Below, in pieces: positions 33,763-41,588 of a stretch of 48,584 nucleotides of DNA. Position 1 is the stretch's first letter. The number at the start of each line of letters is the position of its first letter. The notes under the pieces were generated by a model. It was not told the origin of the DNA, ran no database searches, and saw only the letters and a program-made list of their open reading frames with translations. Source of the stretch: Elusimicrobiota bacterium (GTDB lineage: Bacteria > Elusimicrobiota > Elusimicrobia > UBA1565 > UBA9628); the NCBI GenBank assembly GCA_027406905.1, contig DAHZHT010000009.1:24001-72584 (forward strand), read 5' to 3'. A program made the translations under genes and the position numbers.

Positions 33763-34601
33763 GGCCCCATCATCCCTTGATAACTGGACAGCAGCGTTCG
33801 CGCCTGGCTAAACAATTGCGCGTGAATTAAGGGCCACAAAGCCGCCAAGCGAAAGGCGAAAAGGACCGGCACAAAAAACCCGGCGAAGGAAATGAAAATT
33901 AATTTTCTGCCGTAAGCCGAGACCGGCGCGCCCGCGGTCTTTTTTAAATGAAGGAAAAGAAGAGAGGTGAAAATAAGCGCGAAGGGAAACGTGAGGATTC
34001 CGGAAAATAATCCCAGAAGCGGGATTTTAGACGCTATCCACGCCGCGAGACTGACAAAAACAAGCCTCCCCGACACTCCCATCCAGCGATCCTTAACGTA
34101 AAAGAGGCTTCTCTCCAAGGACTCAAGACCCCCGATATTTTCGGAAATAAAAACAAAGGGAACAAAGCTCAAGGCGAAAGCCAGGAAAACTCCCGGCAAA
34201 ATAAAAAGATAAATCCCGCCGATGGCGGAGAGAAAGGCCAAAAGACACGCCCAGGAAAAAGGAGTCAACTTTTTCCAAGACTCCCGGTAAAGAGAAATCG
34301 CGTCCTTGGAATTTCCCAAGGCGACCTCGAGCAAAGCCACCTGCGTCCAGCTCACTCCCCAAAGGACCACGAAAACCGAAAGGCCTCCCGCCAACGCCCA
34401 CAGCCACCAATGGGAATAACCGGTCCCAAACCAGATAAGAAGCGCGGCCCCAAAAGGAATCATTGCGGCGATCATGGTCAATATTCCGCCCAGTCCCGCC
34501 GCCGCCATCAGCCCCCAAAACCGGGCCTTAAAAAGAGGCCAGGTCTCTTTGATTAAATCGACAATCGAAGGCAAAGGGGAAGTTAAATCCATCCCATCCA
34601 T
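33759..34601 (-). CDS. Polytopic membrane protein of unknown function
   Basis: This 280-residue protein has an amphipathic N-terminus (SIVDLIKETWPLFKARFW) and about six transmembrane helices. It resembles the DUF4013/DUF975/GpdP-membrane-domain group by pattern only. No catalytic motif is seen. The ATG at 34601 lies exactly 6 nt after a TATAAT -10, so it is a predicted leaderless start; Met4 is an alternative. It is the first gene of a minus-strand operon with the flippase-like protein (4-nt overlap) and thiolase, and is divergent from ssrA. Confidence 0.65.
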   Translation of the reverse strand: MDGMDLTSPLPSIVDLIKETWPLFKARFWGLMAAAGLGGILTMIAAMIPFGAALLIWFGTGYSHWWLWALAGGLSVFVVLWGVSWTQVALLEVALGNSKDAISLYRESWKKLTPFSWACLLAFLSAIGGIYLFILPGVFLAFALSFVPFVFISENIGGLESLERSLFYVKDRWMGVSGRLVFVSLAAWIASKIPLLGLFSGILTFPFALIFTSLLFLHLKKTAGAPVSAYGRKLIFISFAGFFVPVLFAFRLAALWPLIHAQLFSQARTLLSSYQGMMGP

Positions 34602-34607
34602 AACGCG

Positions 34608-34613
34608 ATTATA
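34608..34613 (-). promoter_or_regulatory. -10 element of the membrane-protein operon
   Basis: A perfect TATAAT on the minus strand ends 6 nt before the ATG at 34601. There is no good -35 box (CAAGCG at 17 bp), and the spacer is AT-rich. Predicted leaderless. Confidence 0.55.
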
Positions 34614-34651
34614 TCTTTTTAATTTATTCGCGCTTGATAAATATTTTCGCG

Positions 34652-34680
34652 TTGAACAAACCGCGCGCGTCTGTTATAAT
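34652..34680 (+). promoter_or_regulatory. ssrA promoter
   Basis: TTGAAC (34652-34657), a 17-bp spacer and a perfect TATAAT (34675-34680). The mature tmRNA 5' end (34689) is 8 nt downstream, so almost no 5' leader is expected. The spacer is GC-rich (CGCGCGCG core). Confidence 0.8.
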
Positions 34681-34688
34681 GAAGTGAC

Positions 34689-35043
34689 GGGGGTGAATCA
34701 GGTTCGACAGGAGCGGTTGAACCCTCGGTCGCAGGCCCTGGAAGGTCTAAGCCAGGATAAAATCAGGCCAAAAAAAGAAAAGCTAACACACAGTTAGCCT
34801 GGGCCACCGCCTAAACCGCGGCTGACCTACGTCGGTCCCTGACGCCCGCTGGGGGGCTTCCGACGTCATGAGCGGGATGCGGATTCTTTTCGCGGTTTCC
34901 GTCGAAAGGGTCCAAAGACACAACGGAGATAGTTCGGGGATACTCGTTCGGCTGTTTTCCTCGAATGAAACTCGAGCCGGACTAAGCCTGTAGTGACCTG
35001 GGTCGGCCTCTTTTGGACGCGGGTGCGATTCCCGCCACCTCCA
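34689..35043 (+). ncRNA. ssrA: Transfer-messenger RNA (tmRNA)
   Basis: The RNA is 355 nt and rescues stalled ribosomes and tags nascent proteins. The acceptor stem pairs GGGGGTG (34689-34695) with CACCTCC (35036-35042), with one G-U pair. The conserved 5' block TCAGGTTCGACAGGAG follows. The T-arm is GCGGG-TGCGATT-CCCGC (35019-35035). The discriminator A is at 35043 and CCA is not encoded. The best tag reading starts at GCC near 34768 and gives A-K-K-R-K-A-N-T-Q-L-A-W-A-T-A then TAA. This is basic and ends ATA instead of the common LAA. The tag frame is inferred; a second frame (ending THS then TAG) is less likely because its end is not hydrophobic. Confidence 0.93.
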
Positions 35044-35054
35044 CGGTTTTTTTT
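35019..35054 (+). terminator. Probable ssrA terminator
   Basis: The T-arm/acceptor helix of tmRNA is followed within 4 nt by eight T residues (35047-35054). This can act as an intrinsic terminator, with the T-arm stem as hairpin. The last two T residues also form part of the next gene's TTGACA box. Confidence 0.5.
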
Positions 35055-35081
35055 GACATTATTCATTATTTTAGATAAACT
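35053..35081 (+). promoter_or_regulatory. Promoter overlapping the ssrA terminator
   Basis: TTGACA (35053-35058), a 17-bp spacer and TAAACT (35076-35081). The gene's ATG at 35084 is only 2 nt past the -10, so transcripts from here would begin inside the coding region. Confidence 0.5.
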
Positions 35082-35083
35082 GA

Positions 35084-36397
35084 ATGCCCTCGCGTGCGCT
35101 GACCTTAACCTTGGCGGGTTTGTTTTTCCTGATTCTCGCCGCGATATCCATCGCCGACCCACGTTGGATTCCGATTCTATTTCCGCTCTACGGATTTATT
35201 TTTTTGTGGATGGGCCTGCGGCAAGAAAGAGAATTACCGTTCGTTTTTCTTTTCCTGGTGTCGGTCTCGACCCTGCTTTCGGCCTCCCGACTTAAGTCTC
35301 CGTGGAACCATCAAATTTTCTTTGAATTAGGGGCCTTGTGGTTTTTTCAATTTTCCTGGGGCGTTTATCAAAACTCAATTCTCGGCTCCCGGCGGGACCG
35401 GGAAGTCAGGGTCAACGCCCTTAACCTTAAAATCTCCGAGGAAAAAAAAGATCTCGAGTATTACCAAAACTACCGCGAAAAAGCCTTGTCCCAGATTCAA
35501 AGCGCGCAAAATCTGACCGCCAGCGCCAAAAGCCTGGCGAACACGCTGTCAGCCGCAGAAGTCCATGACCGATTAATCTCGATACTCTCATCCCGGTTTC
35601 CCGCGGCGCAGGTCGAGATTGTCGCTTCTCCCGGTCAAGACCCGCTTCTCAATTTCGCCCAAGCGCGAAATGGGCCGACACTCATCCGGGATGCCTGGGC
35701 GGACAAGCGCTTTCACGATCTTTTGTCTCTCTATCGTTCGGGACTCGCCATTCCAATTAAGGTGATGCGCCAATCCGCGGGCTTTCTTAAAATTACCTCC
35801 AAAGACCCCGACGTCCTTGGAACCGAAGAGGTCAAAGCCGCCGAGCTTTTCGTCGCCATGGCCGCGATGAGCCTCGAAAATATCCGCTTTTACGAGCAGG
35901 TTCAAGCTCAATCGGTTCGGGATCCCTTGACTCAACTCTACAGCCACCGGGCCTTTCAAACCCAGCTTCAAGAAGAGCTGCTTAGGTCCGGCCGCAGCCA
36001 AACCCCCTTGTCTCTGATCATGATGGATATCGATCACTTCAAATCCTATAACGACCGCTACGGACACCCGGCGGGAGACGCGCTTTTAAAAACCGTCTCC
36101 GCCATTCTCAACTCGTTTGCCCGCCCGGTCGATTACGCGGCGCGCTACGGCGGCGAAGAGTTTTGCCTGATTTTGCCCAATTTCGCGCGCGCGGAAGCCG
36201 TTGAAATCGCCGATCGCCTTCGCTTGAGAGTCTCTTCCCAGCCTTTTTTCTTCCAGGGCGAGAAAAGCTCAGTCACCATCAGCATCGGAGTGGCGAGTTT
36301 CCCGCAAGACGCGACCACCGCCAGCCAAATTATTCGGGTGGCCGATGAAAGGCTTTATCAGGCCAAACACGGCGGGCGCAACCAGGTGGTGGGATGA
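35084..36397 (+). CDS. Membrane-bound diguanylate cyclase with GAF-like region
   Basis: This 437-residue protein has about four transmembrane segments (residues 5-105), a coiled coil (about 110-140) and a GAF-like sensory region (about 150-275). The C-terminal GGDEF domain begins at DPLTQLYSHR. The active site is GGEEF (356-360), so it should make cyclic di-GMP. The inhibitory I-site RxxD is present as RPVD (347-350), five residues before GGEEF. The ATG at 35084 gives the full first transmembrane segment but is too near the visible promoter, so either ssrA read-through or an internal TTG (35111 or 35120) is used. The second cyclase gene overlaps by 4 nt. Confidence 0.87.
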   Translation: MPSRALTLTLAGLFFLILAAISIADPRWIPILFPLYGFIFLWMGLRQERELPFVFLFLVSVSTLLSASRLKSPWNHQIFFELGALWFFQFSWGVYQNSILGSRRDREVRVNALNLKISEEKKDLEYYQNYREKALSQIQSAQNLTASAKSLANTLSAAEVHDRLISILSSRFPAAQVEIVASPGQDPLLNFAQARNGPTLIRDAWADKRFHDLLSLYRSGLAIPIKVMRQSAGFLKITSKDPDVLGTEEVKAAELFVAMAAMSLENIRFYEQVQAQSVRDPLTQLYSHRAFQTQLQEELLRSGRSQTPLSLIMMDIDHFKSYNDRYGHPAGDALLKTVSAILNSFARPVDYAARYGGEEFCLILPNFARAEAVEIADRLRLRVSSQPFFFQGEKSSVTISIGVASFPQDATTASQIIRVADERLYQAKHGGRNQVVG

Positions 36398-37716
36398 GCT
36401 TTTTGTCCCCGGTTCCCGATTATTTTTACTGGGCCTTTTCATTTCTTTGCGCTTCCCCGGCTCTTATTTTCTGGAGCGCTCAATTTCCCAAGAAACGCTT
36501 GACCTGGGGAGTCTTGGGGCTTATATTTTTTTTGGGCTCTTTCACCGCTCTGGCAGTTCCAGTTCCGCTCAAAGCCGCGGCCCTCTCTTGCCTTTTTTGG
36601 TCGGTCACGGCGGCTTTTTGGGCTTATACGGAATACGCCAAGGATCAAAAAAAAGACGCCGCCTCCAAGTCTTCGTTGCAAGAACTCATTAAAAAATCGG
36701 AAGAAGCGTCTTCTCGCCTCTCCGATCTAAAGCTAGAGACGGTCAGAATCGAGCGCGAGCAAAAAAAGACCTTGGCCCTTTACGGCGCGGTTAAAAGCCT
36801 GGCCCAGGCCCTGGGCTGGGAAGACACCAAACCCATTCTTGAATCGGCCGTCGAGCAATATCTCGGGGCGGCGTCTTACTCTTTCTATGTCGGTTCTTCA
36901 AGCGGAAATTCCGATTTCGACATGCTCTTATGCCGCGGCCTTCACGATTCTCCGGGCTCTTCCGCCGCGTCCTTAAAAAAATGCCTCAGCGAACGCTCAT
37001 TGTCTTACCGTCAGGTATGCGTGATTCACTCGCCGGAAGAGGCGATCGTCGTCCCCTTTGAGGATAACGGGGAAGTTCTGGGGCTTTTCTATTCTCGAAT
37101 TCCTCACGGCGCCAACACCGATGAATTTTTGAAAAACTCGAAGATTTTCGCCGGCGAAATCGCCTTCGCCTTTAGAAGGCTCAAGCTTTTTCAGGACGTC
37201 GAAAACCTCTCGCGAATTGACGGGCTGACCGGAGCGCACCGCCGGGGAGAATTCGAGGAAAGGCTGCGCCATGAAATTATCCGCGCGCGCACTTTTAAGA
37301 CTACCGTTGGAATCCTGATGCTCGACATCGACCATTTCAAAAAATTAAACGACCGCTACGGACATCCCTTTGGGGACCAAGTTTTAAAAAGAGTCGGAGA
37401 GATATTAAACGCCTCGGTCTATGAAACCGACTTTGTCGCCCGCTACGGCGGAGAGGAATTTGTCGTTATCTTGCCGCGCGCGGAACCCGCCGGAGCCTTG
37501 AGAAAAGCCGAGATGATCCGCGCTTCGATAGAAGCGGAGAAGTTTTCCATCGCCTTTGAGACGGTCTCGGCGACAGTTTCAATCGGCATGTCGCATTTCC
37601 CCCGGGACGCCTTTGAGCCGGCCGCGCTCGTCGCCGAAGCCGACAAGGCTCTTTATGAGGCCAAGGCCCTCGGAAGAAACCAAGTCGTAGACTCAAGCCA
37701 GGTCAAAAAATCGTAA
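36394..37716 (+). CDS. Second membrane-bound diguanylate cyclase, no I-site
   Basis: This 440-residue paralogue of the preceding gene has the same architecture: about three or four transmembrane segments, a coiled coil (about 85-125), a divergent GAF-like region and GGDEF. The active site is GGEEF (in ARYGGEEFVV). At the I-site position it reads YETD rather than RxxD, so product inhibition is probably absent. Its ATG overlaps the previous stop (ATGA), and the two proteins are made together. A regulated/unregulated pair is possible, as is heterodimer formation. Signal ligands are unknown. Confidence 0.87.
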   Translation: MSFLSPVPDYFYWAFSFLCASPALIFWSAQFPKKRLTWGVLGLIFFLGSFTALAVPVPLKAAALSCLFWSVTAAFWAYTEYAKDQKKDAASKSSLQELIKKSEEASSRLSDLKLETVRIEREQKKTLALYGAVKSLAQALGWEDTKPILESAVEQYLGAASYSFYVGSSSGNSDFDMLLCRGLHDSPGSSAASLKKCLSERSLSYRQVCVIHSPEEAIVVPFEDNGEVLGLFYSRIPHGANTDEFLKNSKIFAGEIAFAFRRLKLFQDVENLSRIDGLTGAHRRGEFEERLRHEIIRARTFKTTVGILMLDIDHFKKLNDRYGHPFGDQVLKRVGEILNASVYETDFVARYGGEEFVVILPRAEPAGALRKAEMIRASIEAEKFSIAFETVSATVSIGMSHFPRDAFEPAALVAEADKALYEAKALGRNQVVDSSQVKKS

Positions 37717-37764
37717 TAAAAAAATAGGATAATGACTAAAGCATAAAAAGCAGAAAAGGAAACC

Positions 37765-38781
37765 ATGGATACTCCCACTCCCCCGGAAACCGGCAAACCC
37801 GAAGAAAAGAGCGTCAAAAAGAAACTCGTTAAAGCCCTCATTGTCGTTTATTCTTTAACCATTCTTTTGGGGCTATTTCTGGCCTCAAAAAATCGCCCTT
37901 CGGGTCCCACTCTCAATCTCACCAGTCAAGCCACTGGCTTTCTTAAATTTTCAAAAAAAGGGCGCGTGGGCGTCGTCAAGATTCACGGGCCCATTTATTT
38001 TTCCGACAGCGCTCAGCCCTGGGAAGACGCCGGCGCCGAAAGCTGGGAGAGGCAAATAATCAAATTGTCGAAAAGACGCGATGTGAAAGCTATCGTGCTT
38101 GACATTAATTCTCCCGGGGGAAGCGTCGGCGCGGTTCAAGAACTCTACAGCGAAATTCTCCGAATTCGCAAGACCAAGCATATTCCCTTTGTCGCGTCTT
38201 TCGGGGATGTCGCCGCTTCCGGCGGCTATTACATCGCTTCCGCCTGCGACAAAATCGTCGCCCATCCCGGGACCCTGACCGGATCCATCGGGGTTATTTT
38301 TGACGCGACCGACCTTCAAGGCCTGTTCCGCAAGATCGGGGTTAAAATGTCTCCCATCAAATCCGGAAAATTTAAGGATATCGGTTCTCCCGCGCGGGCG
38401 ATGACGCCGGCGGAAAAAAATCTTCTCCAGAAAATTATCGACGACACCTACGAACAGTTTTTGTCTGCGGTCAGCCTCGGACGGAATATTCCCCTGGAAA
38501 AACTCCGCCCCATCGCCGATGGGCGCATTTTTTCCGGCAATCAGGCGCTTAAAGATCATCTGGTCGATCAGCTCGGCGATTTTCACGACGCCATCATTTT
38601 GGCGGCGCGCCTGGGCGGAATTTCGGGAAAACCCCAGGTCATCAGAGGGGGAGGAAATTTCGATCAGATTTTAGAGTTGCTCAACTCGCGATTTTTAGGA
38701 AATCCGGTTTCCGCCGCCTCTTTAATCGGAAAACTAGAGATGCCGCGCGCGGGGCTTGAATATTTATGGACGGGGTACTAA
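37765..38781 (+). CDS. sppA: Signal peptide peptidase SppA, 36K type
   Basis: This 338-residue membrane-anchored Ser/Lys peptidase degrades cleaved signal peptides. One transmembrane segment (about 22-40) anchors the N-terminus. The catalytic Ser152 lies in DVAASGGYY and the general-base Lys204 in KFKDIGSP. Their spacing of 52 equals that in Bacillus SppA (Ser147/Lys199). The oxyanion-region motif NSPGGSV is at about 115-121. The start ATG has AAAAGGA 4 nt upstream. It follows the cyclase genes by 48 nt and precedes the Yip1-like gene. Confidence 0.93.
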   Translation: MDTPTPPETGKPEEKSVKKKLVKALIVVYSLTILLGLFLASKNRPSGPTLNLTSQATGFLKFSKKGRVGVVKIHGPIYFSDSAQPWEDAGAESWERQIIKLSKRRDVKAIVLDINSPGGSVGAVQELYSEILRIRKTKHIPFVASFGDVAASGGYYIASACDKIVAHPGTLTGSIGVIFDATDLQGLFRKIGVKMSPIKSGKFKDIGSPARAMTPAEKNLLQKIIDDTYEQFLSAVSLGRNIPLEKLRPIADGRIFSGNQALKDHLVDQLGDFHDAIILAARLGGISGKPQVIRGGGNFDQILELLNSRFLGNPVSAASLIGKLEMPRAGLEYLWTGY

Positions 38782-38786
38782 GGCCG

Positions 38787-39353
38787 ATGCCCCTTTCCGA
38801 AATTTTTTACGATTATCTGGAATCTCCCATTGATGCGGAAAAGGCCATCCGCGAACGCCCCCCCATGGCCTTGGCTTTTTGCGGCTTTTTGGCCGCGGCC
38901 ACGGCTTTATCTCTTTGGGAAAACCTGGGCGCCGGAGGATTTTTCTCTTTCACCTTTAGAGCGGCCTCGATTTTCCTTTGGAGTCTTTTATCGGCATTTT
39001 TGTGGGCCGCCGTCATTCATCTCTACGCATCGATGCGGCCTCAAAGCGGGGCTTTCGCCCCCACGGCGGCGAAATCCCTGGTCGTCTATTTTGGGCTCTC
39101 CAATTTTGCCTGGGCCTTGGCCGCTGTCGCCGCCTTTGTCTCGCTGATTTCCAACCCCCTTCATTATCTGTCTTTTCTTTTGATCGCGATAGCCATCTTT
39201 TTAAATCTCGCGCTCAAAGCCCGCGGAATCAAAAGCGTCTACCAATTTTCCGGGCCGAAATCCTGGCTTTTAGCGTTGGCGCCATATGTCTTAATCGTTT
39301 TTTTTGGCGTTTGCTTCATAATTCTGGGACTTTTAGGGTTTTTCTTGCGTTAA
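38787..39353 (+). CDS. Yip1-like membrane protein
   Basis: This 188-residue protein has an N-terminal soluble piece (LSEIFYDYLESPIDAEKAI) and about five transmembrane helices, the pattern of bacterial Yip1/YIPF-domain proteins. Function is unknown in bacteria. The ATG at 38787 is chosen because TAAGG, made from the sppA stop codon, lies 3 nt upstream. An earlier ATG (38766) would overlap sppA by 16 nt. Co-transcription with sppA is likely. Catalytic motifs are not seen. Confidence 0.68.
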   Translation: MPLSEIFYDYLESPIDAEKAIRERPPMALAFCGFLAAATALSLWENLGAGGFFSFTFRAASIFLWSLLSAFLWAAVIHLYASMRPQSGAFAPTAAKSLVVYFGLSNFAWALAAVAAFVSLISNPLHYLSFLLIAIAIFLNLALKARGIKSVYQFSGPKSWLLALAPYVLIVFFGVCFIILGLLGFFLR

Positions 39354-39365
39354 ACAGTTAAACCG

Positions 39366-40106
39366 ATGGGACAAGAAATTATCTCGGAAACCTTTGGCGG
39401 ACTTCCGGCGGTGACCTCTGCCGAAGTGCGCCTTTTGGACCAACTGGCGGAAGAGCGCTACGGTCTTTCTTCGGAACGCCTGATGGAAAATGCCGGAAAG
39501 GCCGCCGCGCGTGAAATTGAAAATTTTAGCGGCCTGTCTCCGGAAAAAAATATAACGTTCGCCTGCGGGCGCGGCCTTAACGGCGGAGACGGGCTTGTCA
39601 TCGCGCGGATTCTCAAGCAAAAACAATTCAAGGTTTCCGTCTTTATCTGCCCGCCTAAAAAAGATTCCAGCTATCCGGATCTCGTTTCGACTCAAATGGA
39701 AAAAGCGAAAGCCTCGGGGGTTTCCATCACCGCCTTTTCGGAAAGCCGGGATTTTGCCCTCGCGCTCAAAGATTCTCAACTCGCCGTCGACGCCATTTTA
39801 GGCGTCGGATCCAGCGGAAAACCGACGGGCTGCGCGCACTTTATGATCCAAGAAATAGCGCGAGAAAAAAAGCCGGTTATCGCTATCGATATTCCCTCCG
39901 GTCTTAACCCCGACACCGGATACCACAGCGGCGCCTTTATCGCCGCGACGGAGACCTTGACTATAGGGCTTCCCAAAAGAGGCCTTCTTTATCCCCATGC
40001 CCAAAAAAACGTCGGCATCCTCAAAGTTCTCGATATCGGATATCCCCCGGCCCTGGTTCAAGCGATACTGGCCATGCGCGACCCTAGAAGCGGATCCAAA
40101 AAATGA
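39366..40106 (+). CDS. nnrE: NAD(P)H-hydrate epimerase
   Basis: This 246-residue YjeF_N-type enzyme converts R-NAD(P)HX to the S form for repair of damaged cofactors. Motifs include MENAGKAAAREI near residue 40, the nucleotide-binding GRGLNGGDGLVIAR (NNGGDG in most homologues, here LNGGDG), AVDAILGVG and DIPSGLNPDTG. It consists of the epimerase only; the ADP-dependent dehydratase domain (NnrD) found fused in many bacteria is absent and must be elsewhere or missing. It overlaps xseA by 4 nt (ATGA). Confidence 0.9.
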   Translation: MGQEIISETFGGLPAVTSAEVRLLDQLAEERYGLSSERLMENAGKAAAREIENFSGLSPEKNITFACGRGLNGGDGLVIARILKQKQFKVSVFICPPKKDSSYPDLVSTQMEKAKASGVSITAFSESRDFALALKDSQLAVDAILGVGSSGKPTGCAHFMIQEIAREKKPVIAIDIPSGLNPDTGYHSGAFIAATETLTIGLPKRGLLYPHAQKNVGILKVLDIGYPPALVQAILAMRDPRSGSKK

Positions 40107-41326
40107 ATCCGGCGGCGGAAAAGCAAAAAACCCTGAGCGTTTCGCAACTCTGCGAACAAATTTATCGCTCGCTCGAAGAATCTTTTCCCGACGTTTGGGT
40201 GGAGGGAGAAATCTCTAATTGCCGCCTCTATCCTTCGGGGCACACCTATTTGACTTTAAAAGATGAAAACTCCCAAATCTCTTCGGTCCTTTTTCGCGGG
40301 GCCGCCAGCGGAATTAAATTTAAACCCCAAGACGGGCTTAAGGTTTTAATCCGCGGGCGAGTGTCTGTCTATACCAAGAGAGGCGACCTGCAACTGGTGA
40401 TTTCTTACATGGAGCCTTTGGAAAAAGGCGGTTTGCAATTAGCCTTTGAGCAGCTAAAAGCCAAATTGGAAAAAGAGGGCCTTTTCGACCCTTTGAGAAA
40501 AAAGCCCCTGCCCCGCTACCCGCAAAAGCTGGGAGTGATTACCTCTCTTCAGGGAGCCGCCATCCGCGATATTTTAAACATCCTTTCCCGCCGATGGCCG
40601 GAGATTGAGATTCTGATATTGCCGGTCCAGGTTCAGGGAGACGCGGCGGCCCCGGAAATCGCCCAAGCCGTCAAGGATTTCAATCTCCATTTTCCCGAGG
40701 CCGATGTTTTGCTCGTGGGCCGGGGCGGCGGAAGTTTAGAGGACCTCTGGGCCTTTAACGAGGAAATCGTCGCCCGGGCGATTGCCTCTTCTAAAATCCC
40801 CGTTATTTCCTGCGTCGGACATGAGACCGATTTTACCATCGCCGATTTTGTCGCGGATCTTCGCGCTCCCACCCCTTCCGCCGCCGCCGAGATGGCGGTT
40901 CCGGATATCAAGAGCGTTTTTCAGGAAATAGATTCCCACAAGCAGTCCTTGGTCAGAAATATCGGACACGCCCTCGAGGTTTTTGAACAGAGGCTCAAGT
41001 CTTTGGCTTCTCATCCTTTTCTCAAGAGCCCGCAGCGGATGATTGAAGAATTCATGCGCCGCCTGGATGAAGCCCGGGAGCTTTTGTCGCGCGCGATAGA
41101 GGCGAAGATAGAACTCTTAAGCAAAAACCTCGCCCTTCAAAGCGGGCGCCTGGACGCGCTCAGCCCCCTTAAGGTTTTATCCCGGGGATATTCCGTCGCC
41201 CGAGCCTGGCCCAGCCTTAAAATTTTGCGCTCTTCCCAAGACGTAAAACCCCGCGACATCATCCAAATCACTCTTCATCAAGGGGAAATTTTTTGCGAGG
41301 TCACGAAAAATGACAAAAGAATCTAA
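40103..41326 (+). CDS. xseA: Exodeoxyribonuclease VII large subunit
   Basis: XseA of 407 residues is the catalytic subunit of the ssDNA exonuclease used in recombination and repair. The N-terminal OB fold (about 8-110) contains VWVEGEISNCR and GHTYLTLKD. The nuclease domain has GVITSLQGAAIRDI, GRGGGSLEDLWAFN, the catalytic-region CVGHETDFTIADFVADLRA and PTPSAAAE. A long coiled coil (about 275-355) follows for binding XseB. A conserved GYSVA segment is near the C-terminus. Start overlaps nnrE; end overlaps xseB by 17 nt. Confidence 0.96.
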   Translation: MNPAAEKQKTLSVSQLCEQIYRSLEESFPDVWVEGEISNCRLYPSGHTYLTLKDENSQISSVLFRGAASGIKFKPQDGLKVLIRGRVSVYTKRGDLQLVISYMEPLEKGGLQLAFEQLKAKLEKEGLFDPLRKKPLPRYPQKLGVITSLQGAAIRDILNILSRRWPEIEILILPVQVQGDAAAPEIAQAVKDFNLHFPEADVLLVGRGGGSLEDLWAFNEEIVARAIASSKIPVISCVGHETDFTIADFVADLRAPTPSAAAEMAVPDIKSVFQEIDSHKQSLVRNIGHALEVFEQRLKSLASHPFLKSPQRMIEEFMRRLDEARELLSRAIEAKIELLSKNLALQSGRLDALSPLKVLSRGYSVARAWPSLKILRSSQDVKPRDIIQITLHQGEIFCEVTKNDKRI

Positions 41327-41549
41327 AAAAGAATCCTTCGAAGCGGCGCTCAAAAAGCTGGAGGCTTGCGTCTCTTCTCTTGAGTCGGGAGACCAGCCCC
41401 TGGAAGAGAGTCTTGAAATCTTCGAGAAAGGGGTTTTTTTAGCGCAGACCCTGACCCAGCGGCTGGAAGAAGCCAAACAAAAAGTGGAAGTTCTGATCAA
41501 GGAAGGCCGCGGCTTTTCCAAAAAGCCCCTCGCCGATTTAGACTCCTAA
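41310..41549 (+). CDS. xseB: Exodeoxyribonuclease VII small subunit
   Basis: This 79-residue protein is predicted to be mostly helical. It has the family core FEAALKKLEACVSSLESGD then PLEESLEIFEKG, which binds the XseA coiled coil in several copies. It overlaps the xseA 3' end by 17 nt, as is common for this pair. It ends the plus-strand operon; no clear terminator follows before the convergent ATPase gene. Confidence 0.95.
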   Translation: MTKESKKESFEAALKKLEACVSSLESGDQPLEESLEIFEKGVFLAQTLTQRLEEAKQKVEVLIKEGRGFSKKPLADLDS

Positions 41550-41588
41550 CCCAATTCCTGATAGACTCATTCTACTGAGGCGCGGCGA

